Assembly (NCBI GenBank): GCA_013695885.1
Contig: JACCZP010000051.1
Span: forward strand, 1 to 21,177
Length of the DNA: 21,177 nt
Direction of reading: 5' to 3'
Source of the DNA: Thermoleophilaceae bacterium
GTDB taxonomy: Bacteria > Actinomycetota > Thermoleophilia > Solirubrobacterales > Thermoleophilaceae
Under the pieces are notes generated by a model that was given only the letters and a program-made list of their open reading frames with translations, was not told where the DNA came from and did no database searches. Position numbers and translations under genes: made by a program. Shown piece after piece: positions 13,910 to 20,759 of the stretch (its first letter is position 1; each line of letters starts with the position of its first letter).

Positions 13910-14859
13910 GCGCCGGGGCGCTCGAGTTCCTCACGACCGGCGACGACGACGGCCGGCGGCTCGACCAGGCGCTCGCCGTCCGGGCCGAGGTCGGCTCCCG
14001 CGCGGCGGCGGAGCGGCTCATCGAGCAAGGGCACGTGCTCGTCGACGGGCGCCCTCAGCGCAAGCGCCACCGGCTCAGCGCCGGCGAGCGGGTGGTCGTG
14101 CGTCTCGAGCCACGCCTGCCCGCCCCCGGGGACGTCGCCGCGGGAGAGGGAGTGCCGTACTCGGTCGCGTTCGAGGACGAGCACGTGATCGTGGTCGACA
14201 AGCCGGCCGGGGTGGTGGTGCACCCTGCGCCGGGGCATCCGACCGGCACGCTGGCCCAGGCCCTGGCCGGCCGCGCCGCCGGGGGCGCCGAGCCGTGGCG
14301 CCCCGGCATCGTGCATCGCCTCGACCGCGACACCTCGGGGCTCCTGGTGGTGGCCAAGTCGGACGCCGTCCACCGGCGCCTCCAGGACGCCCTGCGGGAG
14401 CGGACCGTCGCCCGCGAGTACCTGGCCCTGGTCGAGGGTCGCCCCCCGACCGCCACCGGCACGGTGGAGGCCGCGATCGGCCGCGACCGGGCCGACCCCA
14501 CCCTCGTGTCCCTGCGCACCGACCGTCCGCGTGCGGCCCGCACCCACTTCGCGGTCGAGGAGGCGCTCGCGGGCGCGTCGCTCCTGCGCGTCCACCTCGA
14601 CACCGGGCGCACCCACCAGGTGCGGGTGCACCTGGCGTCGATCGGACATCCGGTGTGTGGGGACCCCCGCTACGGCGGAAGCCGCTGCGGCACCGAGCTC
14701 GGGCTCGAACGTCAGTTCCTCCACGCCGCGCGCCTGTGCTTCGACCACCCGGTGCTCGGCACGGCGGTCGACGTCTCCTCGAGGCTCCCCCCGGACCTGG
14801 CGGCGGCGCTCGAGGCCGCCCGCGCGGGCACCGCCTCCCGGCCGCGCTCGCCATCCTGA
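13906..14859 (+). CDS. RluD/RluA-family pseudouridine synthase
   Basis: This enzyme isomerises uridine to pseudouridine in RNA, most likely 23S rRNA as for RluD. The 317-residue product has an N-terminal S4 RNA-binding domain (about residues 14-75, with RLDQALA and VLVDGRPQRKRHRLSAGE). The catalytic domain carries Asp140 in GIVHRLDRDTSGLLVVAK, preceded by VDKPAGVVVHPAPGH and followed by HLDTGRTHQVRVHLASIGHPV. Its ATG is nested in the lspA stop. This lspA-adjacent position is typical of the RluD-type gene, but the exact target uridines cannot be read from sequence. A 186-nt non-coding stretch with a promoter-like box separates it from rpsB. Confidence 0.93.
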   Translation: MSAGALEFLTTGDDDGRRLDQALAVRAEVGSRAAAERLIEQGHVLVDGRPQRKRHRLSAGERVVVRLEPRLPAPGDVAAGEGVPYSVAFEDEHVIVVDKPAGVVVHPAPGHPTGTLAQALAGRAAGGAEPWRPGIVHRLDRDTSGLLVVAKSDAVHRRLQDALRERTVAREYLALVEGRPPTATGTVEAAIGRDRADPTLVSLRTDRPRAARTHFAVEEALAGASLLRVHLDTGRTHQVRVHLASIGHPVCGDPRYGGSRCGTELGLERQFLHAARLCFDHPVLGTAVDVSSRLPPDLAAALEAARAGTASRPRSPS

Positions 14860-14892
14860 GCCTCGCCCACGGCGCGCTGCGGGCGCCGGGCC

Positions 14893-14898
14893 TATGCT
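14893..14898 (+). promoter_or_regulatory. Candidate -10 box of the rpsB operon
   Basis: TATGCT (TAnnnT) lies 147 nt before the rpsB start and would give a leader of about 140 nt. A GC inverted repeat (14870-14875 with 14883-14888) covers the -35 region, where no TTG-type hexamer is seen. Confidence 0.4.
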
Positions 14899-14968
14899 CT
14901 CCGGCGGTGTCCGAATCGGGCACCGCACACCAACCGCATGCACCCCCGCCGCGCGCGACGCGGCCCTG

Positions 14969-14993
14969 CCCGGAGGCGACCTCGCCGCCCGGG
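14969..14993 (+). promoter_or_regulatory. Stem-loop in the rpsB leader
   Basis: CCCGG (14969-14973) pairs with CCGGG (14989-14993), and GGCG (14975-14978) pairs with CGCC (14983-14986) around an ACCT loop, with an A and a GC bulge. rpsB leaders commonly bind S2 for feedback control of rpsB-tsf, so a regulatory role is plausible. I do not recognise a known consensus. Confidence 0.35.
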
Positions 14994-15045
14994 TCCGCGC
15001 ACCGGCCGGCGGGGAGCCACCGACGCACACGAAAAGGGAGCCCCA

Positions 15046-15933
15046 GTGACCGACGTAGGCATCAGAGAGCTGCTGGAGGCCGGCGTCCATTTCGGCCACC
15101 AGACCCGACGATGGAACCCGAAGATGCGCCGCTTCCTGTTCGGGGAGCGCGCCGGGATCCACATCATCGACCTCCAGAAGACGGCCCGGCTGCTCGAGAA
15201 CGCGCAGACCTTCGCCGCTGCGATCGCCGGCCGGGGAGGCACGGTGCTCTTCGTCGGCACCAAGAAGCAGGCGCGGGACACGATCCGCGACGCCGCCCTT
15301 GCCGCGGGGATGCCCTACATCGACAAGCGCTGGCTCGGCGGCCTGCTGACCAACTTCCAGACCATCTCCAGCCGGATCAAGCGCCTGCACGAGCTCACGG
15401 ACTGGACCGAGAGTGGAACGCTCGATCTCCTCCCCACCCGCGAGCGCATCAAGGCGATGGCCGAGCGCGACAAGCTCGAGACCAACCTCGGCGGCGTGCG
15501 GGACATGCAGCGCGTGCCCGACGCGATGTTCGTGGTCGACCTGAAGACCGAGGTCATCGCCGTGCGCGAGGCCCAGCGGCTGAAGATCCCGATCATCGGC
15601 CTGGTGGATTCGAACGTCGACCCCGATCCGGTCGACTTCCCGGTCCCCGGCAACGACGACGCCATCCGTTCCTGCCGGGTGATCATCGAGGCCATCGGTG
15701 GGGTCGTGGGCGAGGAGCGCACGCGCTTCCGCGAGGAGGAGGAGCGCGCGCGACTCGAGGCCGAGGAGCAGGCCCGTCGTGAGGCCGAGGAGCAGGCGCG
15801 CCGACAGGCCGAGGAGGAGGCCCGTCGCGAGGCCGCCGAGGCCGCCCAGGCCGCCGAACGAGAGGCCGCCGAGGCCGCGGCGGCCGCACAGCAGCCCGGA
15901 CCCTCGCCCAACCCCTCCGAGGAGGTCTCCTAG
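15046..15933 (+). CDS. rpsB: 30S ribosomal protein S2 with long charged C-terminal tail
   Basis: S2 is a small-subunit protein needed late in 30S assembly and for S1 or mRNA binding. Conserved segments are all present: [61 protein letters not shown] and [10 protein letters not shown]. The family core ends near residue 222. It is followed by about 70 residues rich in Glu, Arg, Ala and Gln with a repeated EAEEQARR unit, predicted to form a charged helix or coiled coil. Total length is 295. GTG 15046 has GGGAG 5 nt upstream; an in-frame upstream ATG (14938) would add an Arg-rich run absent from the family. The gene heads rpsB-tsf-pyrH-frr-uppS-cdsA and overlaps tsf by one base (TAGTG). Confidence 0.97.
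   Translation: MTDVGIRELLEAGVHFGHQTRRWNPKMRRFLFGERAGIHIIDLQKTARLLENAQTFAAAIAGRGGTVLFVGTKKQARDTIRDAALAAGMPYIDKRWLGGLLTNFQTISSRIKRLHELTDWTESGTLDLLPTRERIKAMAERDKLETNLGGVRDMQRVPDAMFVVDLKTEVIAVREAQRLKIPIIGLVDSNVDPDPVDFPVPGNDDAIRSCRVIIEAIGGVVGEERTRFREEEERARLEAEEQARREAEEQARRQAEEEARREAAEAAQAAEREAAEAAAAAQQPGPSPNPSEEVS
15757..15828 (+). repeat. Three tandem 24-bp repeats inside rpsB
   Basis: Units 15757-15780, 15781-15804 and 15805-15828 encode [16 protein letters not shown] and QAEEEARR. A degenerate fourth unit rich in Glu and Ala follows. The array builds the C-terminal tail of S2 and probably arose by slippage or unequal exchange. Confidence 0.8.
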
Positions 15934-16535
15934 TGGCCACCATCACCGCCGCGGACGTCAAGGCGCTGCGAGAGCGCACCGGAGCGGGGATGATGGACTG
16001 CAAGCGCGCGCTCGAGGAGTCCTCGGGCGACGCGGAGATGGCCGTTGACCTCCTACGCGTGAAGGGCCAGGCGCAGGCCGCGAAGCGCGGGGCGCGGGCA
16101 GCGTCGGAGGGTGTGGTCGAGTCCTACATCCACGCCAACGGCAAGATCGGGGTGATCGTCGAGATCGACTGCGAGACCGACTTCGTGGCCCGCAACGAGG
16201 ACTTCCGCGCGTTCGCGCGCGACGTCGCCCTCCACGTCGCCGCCGCCGCCCCGCTCGTGGTCGCCGAGGAGGACGTCCCCGAGGAGACCCGCCAGGCCGA
16301 GCTGCGCATCTTCGAGGAGCAGGCCCTGGACAAGCCCGAGAACGTACGGGGGCGCATCGCCGATGGCCGCCTCAAGAAGTGGCTCGACGAGATCGTGCTC
16401 CTCAACCAACCGCACGTGAACGGCGAGAAGCACGAGGGCAGGACCATCGAGGAGCTGCGTGCGCAGGCGGCGTCGAAGACCGGCGAGAACGTGGTCGTGC
16501 GGCGCTTCTCCCGCTTCGCGGTGGGGGAGGAGTAG
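15933..16535 (+). CDS. tsf: Translation elongation factor Ts, short form
   Basis: EF-Ts is the nucleotide exchange factor that recycles EF-Tu. The 200-residue product has the N-terminal UBA-like domain (ALRERTGAGMMDCKRALEE), the Thr82-Asp83-Phe84-Val85 motif that contacts the EF-Tu nucleotide site (ETDFVARNEDF), and a single core subdomain. It ends with the C-terminal FSRFAVGEE. At 200 residues it resembles the short Thermus-type EF-Ts rather than the roughly 280-residue E. coli protein. GTG 15933 overlaps the rpsB stop and has GGAGG 7 nt upstream. It is followed after 6 nt by pyrH. Confidence 0.97.
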   Translation: MATITAADVKALRERTGAGMMDCKRALEESSGDAEMAVDLLRVKGQAQAAKRGARAASEGVVESYIHANGKIGVIVEIDCETDFVARNEDFRAFARDVALHVAAAAPLVVAEEDVPEETRQAELRIFEEQALDKPENVRGRIADGRLKKWLDEIVLLNQPHVNGEKHEGRTIEELRAQAASKTGENVVVRRFSRFAVGEE

Positions 16536-16541
16536 GAGGAG

Positions 16542-17336
16542 GTGGACGCCGGCGGCGCGAGCGACGCGCCCTCCGTCCCGGCCCCGGCGGCGACCGTCCT
16601 TCCGGCGCCGTCCGGCGGCGCCCCCGCCTTTCGCCGGGTGCTGCTCAAGCTCTCCGGCGAGGCCCTGCTCGGGGACCTCGAGTACGGGGCGGACCGCGAC
16701 CGCATCGCGGCGATCGCCGAGCGCATCCACGCGGTCTCCACCATGGGGGTCGAGATCGCCGTCGTGGTCGGCGGCGGGAACATCTACCGCGGGCTGGCGG
16801 GAGCGGCGGCCGGCATGGCCGATCGCGCGACGGGCGACTACATGGGGATGCTCGCCACCGTCCTCAACGCGCTGCCGCTCCAGGACGCGCTCGAGAAGCG
16901 TGGCACCCGCACGCGGGTGCAGTCGGCCATCACGATCTCCGAGGTGGCGGAGCCCTATATCCGCCGCCGGGCCATGCGCCACCTCGAGAAGGGCCGCGTC
17001 GTGATCTTCGCGGCCGGCACCGGCAACCCGTTCTTCACCACCGACACCGCGGCCGCCCTGCGGGCGCTCGAGATCCGCGCCGAGGCCATCCTCATGGCCA
17101 AGAACGGAGTGGATGGGGTCTTCGACGCCGATCCCCGCACCAACCCCGACGCCACCTTCCTCCCCGAGATCACCCACCGCGAGGCCATGGAGCGGCGCCT
17201 CGAGGTCATGGACTCGACGGCGCTGTCGCTGTGCATGGACAACGGCCTGCCCATCCACGTCTTCAACATGGACGACGAGCGCAACATCGACCGGATAGTG
17301 TCCGGCGAGCGCGTGGGCACGGTGGTCTCCAGTTGA
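16542..17336 (+). CDS. pyrH: Uridylate kinase (UMP kinase)
   Basis: PyrH phosphorylates UMP to UDP in pyrimidine nucleotide synthesis; it belongs to the amino-acid-kinase fold and is a hexamer. Motifs seen are [63 protein letters not shown] and [18 protein letters not shown]. The 264-residue product carries an Ala/Pro-rich N-terminal extension of about 30 residues. No other start codon exists between the in-frame tsf stop and the kinase core, so GTG 16542 is forced unless the protein begins at the core GTG itself. A GGGGGAGG tract within the end of tsf lies 11 nt upstream; the closer AGGAGG abuts the start. Confidence 0.96.
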   Translation: MDAGGASDAPSVPAPAATVLPAPSGGAPAFRRVLLKLSGEALLGDLEYGADRDRIAAIAERIHAVSTMGVEIAVVVGGGNIYRGLAGAAAGMADRATGDYMGMLATVLNALPLQDALEKRGTRTRVQSAITISEVAEPYIRRRAMRHLEKGRVVIFAAGTGNPFFTTDTAAALRALEIRAEAILMAKNGVDGVFDADPRTNPDATFLPEITHREAMERRLEVMDSTALSLCMDNGLPIHVFNMDDERNIDRIVSGERVGTVVSS

Positions 17337-17914
17337 GCGCGGAAGGGGACAGCGACCTGCTCGACGAGCTTCTGGCCGACGCCGGCGACCGGATGCGCCG
17401 GACGGTCGACGCCACCCGGGGGGAGTTCGGGACGGTGAGGACGGGCCGCGCCTCGCCCGCCCTGCTCGACCGCATCGAGGTGGACTACTACGGCGCCCGC
17501 ACGCCGCTGCGTTCGCTGGCGTCCATATCCGCCACCGAGGCCCGCCTGCTCACGGTCACGCCCTACGACAAGTCCTCGATCCCCGCCGTCGAGCGGGCGA
17601 TCATGGAGTCCGACCTGGGCCTCACGCCGTCCAACGACGGCAACGTGGTGCGGCTCTCCATCCCCGAGCTCACCGAGGAGCGCCGCCGGGAGCTCGTCCG
17701 GGTCGCGCGCCGCATCGCCGAGGACGGACGGGTGGCGGTACGCAACATCCGCCGCGACGTCATGCACGACCTACGTGAGCTGAAGTCCGAGGGCGAGGTG
17801 GGCTCCGACGACGAGCGCCGCGCCGAGCACGAGCTCCAGACGGTCACGGACTCCTCCACCGCGCAGATCGACACCGTCCTCGCCGGTAAGGAAGAGGAGA
17901 TCCTCGAGGTCTAG
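17333..17914 (+). CDS. frr: Ribosome recycling factor
   Basis: RRF, with EF-G, splits post-termination ribosomes. The 193-residue product has the three-helix bundle and beta/alpha hinge domain of the family: [68 protein letters not shown], and a helical tail with [17 protein letters not shown] 17333 overlaps the pyrH stop (TTGA). It is the only start that gives a complete first helix; the next ATG lies about 20 residues in. The Shine-Dalgarno is weak, so coupling to pyrH is likely. uppS follows after 46 nt. Confidence 0.95.
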   Translation: MSAEGDSDLLDELLADAGDRMRRTVDATRGEFGTVRTGRASPALLDRIEVDYYGARTPLRSLASISATEARLLTVTPYDKSSIPAVERAIMESDLGLTPSNDGNVVRLSIPELTEERRRELVRVARRIAEDGRVAVRNIRRDVMHDLRELKSEGEVGSDDERRAEHELQTVTDSSTAQIDTVLAGKEEEILEV

Positions 17915-17960
17915 GCGTTCGCCGGCGCCGTGGTGCTCCGGCCGTCTGACCTCCGCGACC

Positions 17961-18623
17961 ATGGCAGCGCGCCGCGTGGCGATCATCATGGACGGCAACG
18001 CCCGTTGGGCGCGCTCGCGGGGACTGCCGGTGCTGGCCGGCCACCGCGAGGGCGCCCGCACGCTCCGCCGCACGGTCGAGAACGCCGTGCGGGCCGAGAT
18101 CGAGGAGCTGACCGTGTACGCGTTCTCGACCGAGAACTGGACGCGGCCGTCGACGGAGGTTCGCGGGCTCATGCGCATGTTCGCCGAGCTGATCGAGTCG
18201 GAGACACGCGAGCTCTCGCGACAGGGCGTGCGGATGAGGTTCGTGGGCCGGCGCGAGGGCGTCTCGGCACGGCTCGACGAGCGCATGGACTGGGCGGAGG
18301 CCGAGACCCGGGACAACGAGCGGATGACCCTGTTCGTGGCCTTCAACTACGGCGGTCGCGCCGAGATCCTCGACGCCGCTCGGCGCTTCGCGGGAGGCGA
18401 TGAGGAGGACTTCCGCCGCTGCCTGTACGTGCCGGACATGGGCGATCCGGAGCTGCTCATCCGCACGAGCGGCGAGCACCGTCTCTCGAACTTCCTGCTC
18501 TGGCAGAGCGCCTACTCGGAGCTCGTCTTCTCGGAGCGTCTGTGGCCCGACTTCGGGCAGGAGGACCTCGACGCCGCGCTCGCCGAGTACGCCTCACGCG
18601 AACGGCGCTTCGGGCGGCGCTGA
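17961..18623 (+). CDS. uppS: Isoprenyl transferase (undecaprenyl diphosphate synthase type)
   Basis: This cis-prenyltransferase condenses isopentenyl diphosphate onto an allylic diphosphate to build the lipid carrier for cell-wall synthesis. Catalytic Asp11 lies in IIMDGNARWA. YAFSTENWTRP, FVAFNYGGRAEI, and the C-terminal ELLIRTSGEHRLSNFLLWQSAYSE with its substrate-binding Arg and Ser complete the family set. The 220-residue length is 20-30 short of typical enzymes; the loss lies in the helix before the LIRTSGE motif, where the text is reduced to RRFAGGDEEDFRR. Final chain length (C50 to C55) cannot be predicted. Its stop overlaps the cdsA start (TGATG). In Streptomyces and Mycobacterium uppS is usually elsewhere. 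Confidence 0.94.
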   Translation: MAARRVAIIMDGNARWARSRGLPVLAGHREGARTLRRTVENAVRAEIEELTVYAFSTENWTRPSTEVRGLMRMFAELIESETRELSRQGVRMRFVGRREGVSARLDERMDWAEAETRDNERMTLFVAFNYGGRAEILDAARRFAGGDEEDFRRCLYVPDMGDPELLIRTSGEHRLSNFLLWQSAYSELVFSERLWPDFGQEDLDAALAEYASRERRFGRR

Positions 18624-19507
18624 TGGAGGGCTCCTTGCGCGGACGCCGCCGTCCCCCCGAGCGCTCGGGCCGCGAGCCACGGCGCCGGCGCGGCGAGCGC
18701 TCCCCGCGCTCGGAGACCTGGGCGCGGGTCGCCGTGGCGGTTCCGGCGGCGGTCGGCGCGGTCCTGATCGTGTACTGGGGTGGGGCGGTCTTCGTGGTGG
18801 CCATCGCGCTCCTCGGCCTCGTCGCCCTCCACGAGCTGTTCGGGCTGATGGAAGCCCTGCGTCCGCCGAGGCTGGCCGGCTTCCTCACGCTCATCGCCCT
18901 CGTCGTGGCCGCCGCGCTCGGGGGGACGTGGTGGGTGCTCCTGGCGGTCGTGGCGTCCATCCCCCTCACGTTCGGCCTCGCCCTGCTGCGCCCGGGCCGC
19001 GACGGGGTGACCTTCGCGATGGCGGGCACGCTGCTGGGCGCGCTGTGGGTGGGGCTCGCCCTCGCCCACGCGATCTTCCTGCGGGACCTCCCCGACGGTG
19101 GAGGGCTGATGCTCGACGTGCTCATCGGCACCTTCCTGGGCGACGTGGCCGCGTACTTCGGGGGCCGGGCCTGGGGCCGGCGTGAGCTCGCGCCGCTCAT
19201 CTCGCCGTCGAAGACGGTCGAGGGCGCGGTGGCCGGCGTGATCGGGGGAACGCTCGCGCTCTTCCTGTTCGCGGTCGCCTATCAGGACTTCTTCGACGGC
19301 CGCGAGCTCGACGCGCTGGTGATCGGCCTTTGCGTGGCCCTCGCCACGCCGATCGGGGACCTGTTCGAGTCGCTCGTCAAGCGCGACCTGGGGACGAAGG
19401 ACACGGGACGCTTCTTCGGCGTCCACGGGGGAGTGCTCGACCGCCTCGACGCGGTCTTCTTCACGGTGGTGGCGGGGTACTACGCGGCGGTGGCCGTGGG
19501 CTTCTGA
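18623..19507 (+). CDS. cdsA: Phosphatidate cytidylyltransferase
   Basis: CdsA is the integral membrane enzyme that makes CDP-diacylglycerol from CTP and phosphatidate, the branch point for phospholipids. The 294-residue product opens with an Arg/Pro/Ser-rich cytosolic segment of about 35 residues. About seven or eight hydrophobic segments follow. The family signature SLVKRDLGTKDTGRFFGVHG, ending GGVLDRLD, occupies residues 250-276. LGDVAAYFGGRAWGRR and ISPSKTVEGAVAGV precede it, as expected. The ATG overlaps the uppS stop (TGATG). The genes that often follow cdsA (dxr, rseP, ispG) are not present; a peptidase gene comes after 91 nt. Confidence 0.95.
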   Translation: MEGSLRGRRRPPERSGREPRRRRGERSPRSETWARVAVAVPAAVGAVLIVYWGGAVFVVAIALLGLVALHELFGLMEALRPPRLAGFLTLIALVVAAALGGTWWVLLAVVASIPLTFGLALLRPGRDGVTFAMAGTLLGALWVGLALAHAIFLRDLPDGGGLMLDVLIGTFLGDVAAYFGGRAWGRRELAPLISPSKTVEGAVAGVIGGTLALFLFAVAYQDFFDGRELDALVIGLCVALATPIGDLFESLVKRDLGTKDTGRFFGVHGGVLDRLDAVFFTVVAGYYAAVAVGF

Positions 19508-19519
19508 GGCGCGGACTCC

Positions 19520-19597
19520 CGTCTCTCGTCCCGGCCGCCGTCTCGTGGTCCCGGGCGCGCCCCCTTTGGTCTCGGCGCGCCGTCTACGGTCCCGGCC
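19520..19597 (+). repeat. Three degenerate direct repeats before the peptidase gene
   Basis: CGTCTCTCGTCCCGGCC (19520-19536), CGTCTCGTGGTCCCGGGC (19539-19556) and CGTCTACGGTCCCGGCC (19581-19597) share CGTCT-n-GTCCCGG. The starts are 19 and 42 nt apart, near one and two helical-turn multiples. The third copy contains the candidate -10, so they may be regulator sites. Confidence 0.4.
19585..19590 (+). promoter_or_regulatory. Candidate -10 box of the M20 peptidase gene (leaderless)
   Basis: TACGGT ends 8 nt before GTG 19599, the same spacing as TATCCT before proC. There is no Shine-Dalgarno and no clear -35. Confidence 0.35.
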
Positions 19598-19598
19598 A

Positions 19599-20759
19599 GT
19601 GATCGAGGGCACCGAGGAGTCCGTCAGGGCTGCGGGGGACATCGCCGTGCGAGCCGAGCGCGAGCTCGAGGCGCTCGTGGCGATCTCCTCGCCGTCGGGC
19701 GACCGCGGCGGGGCGGAGGAGGCGATGGCGGTGGCGAGCGCGCTCCTGCCGTCGGCGGCCGAGATCGAGCGTCCGCCGTGCTCCTCGCCGGACCACGCAC
19801 CCGACCTGATCGCCCGCGTGCGGGGCACCGGACGGGGGCGGATCCTGCTCCTCGGGCACCTCGACACGGTGATCGCGCACTCCCAGCATCGGCCGCTCGA
19901 GCGTGCGAAGGGCCGCCTCGTGGGCTCGGGCGCCAACGACATGAAGGGCGGCGTCGTGCTCGCCCTCGGCGTCCTGCGCGCCCTGGCCGAGACGCGCGGC
20001 GGGCACGCCGAGGTGGCGCTGCTCCTCGTCACCGACGAGGAGTGGCGTACCGCCGCGTTCGGGCACGCCGAGCGCTTCGCGGGCTTCGACGCCTGCCTGT
20101 GCTTCGAGGCCGGCCAGCTCGACCCGGAGGGCAACGAGGCCGTCGTGGTGCGTCGCAAGGCCGCCGGAACCCTCCTGGTACGGGCGCGCGGAGTGGCGGC
20201 CCACTCGGGCTCGGCACCCCACCAGGGCCGGAACGCCCTGCTGGCCCTCGCCACCGTGGCCGGGCGGGTGTCCGCGCGTCACGATCCCGCGGGAGAGGAC
20301 CGCCTGACCGCCGTGCCCACGATCCTTCGCAGCGGCGAGGCGTTCAACGTGGTGCCGGCCGAGGGCGAGCTCTACTGCGACCTGCGGGCCGACCGCCTCG
20401 AGGCCCTCGAGGCCGTCGTCGACGCGGTGCCGGACGACGTCGAGGGCGTGGAGCTCACGGCCGGCCTCACGCGACGCTGGCCCGGCATGGACGCGCGGGT
20501 GGCGACGGCGCCGCTCATCGGCGAGGCCTCACGCCGGCTGGGGCGCCCCGTGGTCGCTGCCGAGCGGGGCGGGGCGAGTGACGCGAGCCACATGGCCACG
20601 ACGGTGCCGGTCTGCGTCGACGGCCTCGGCCCGCGCGGCGGCGCCGCGCACAACCCCGAGGAGTACGTCTCCGCAGACTCGATCCGCCCGCGCGCCGAGG
20701 TCGCCCTGGCCGTCGCGGGCGCGGCGCTCACCATGGCCGCTCAGGCCGGCTCGAGGTAG
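19599..20759 (+). CDS. M20 family metallopeptidase, carboxypeptidase G2-like
   Basis: This is a di-zinc M20 exopeptidase/amidase; its closest pattern is the glutamate carboxypeptidase (CPG2) group. In the 386-residue product His87 and Asp89 lie in LLGHLDTV, and the bridging Asp114 in GSGANDMKGG. The catalytic Glu147 with metal ligand Glu148 are in TDEEW, Glu170 is in CFEAGQ, and the final His351 is in GAAHNPEEYV. The dimerisation lid domain carries the AAHSGSAPHQGRNAL motif. The substrate may be an N-acyl amino acid, folate-type conjugate or dipeptide, and cannot be fixed here. No signal peptide is seen. GTG 19599 fits the leaderless promoter pattern; no Shine-Dalgarno is visible. Its 3' end overlaps the convergent TetR-like gene by 19 nt. 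Confidence 0.92.
   Translation: MIEGTEESVRAAGDIAVRAERELEALVAISSPSGDRGGAEEAMAVASALLPSAAEIERPPCSSPDHAPDLIARVRGTGRGRILLLGHLDTVIAHSQHRPLERAKGRLVGSGANDMKGGVVLALGVLRALAETRGGHAEVALLLVTDEEWRTAAFGHAERFAGFDACLCFEAGQLDPEGNEAVVVRRKAAGTLLVRARGVAAHSGSAPHQGRNALLALATVAGRVSARHDPAGEDRLTAVPTILRSGEAFNVVPAEGELYCDLRADRLEALEAVVDAVPDDVEGVELTAGLTRRWPGMDARVATAPLIGEASRRLGRPVVAAERGGASDASHMATTVPVCVDGLGPRGGAAHNPEEYVSADSIRPRAEVALAVAGAALTMAAQAGSR

Noticed and set aside
14870..14888. CGGCGC/GCGCCG inverted repeat after rluD as a terminator
   Set aside because: A 6-bp stem without U-tract overlapping the likely rpsB promoter; could be an operator or chance.
14907..15782. GTG exactly 8 nt after the TATGCT box before rpsB, a possible leaderless leader peptide
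   Set aside because: The frame has no stop before rpsB and runs through most of rpsB out of frame, so it is not a discrete leader peptide; the spacing is probably coincidence.
15757..15828. 24-bp tandem repeats as CRISPR or a mobile element
   Set aside because: They are contiguous, in frame and encode a helical tail of S2; there are no spacers.
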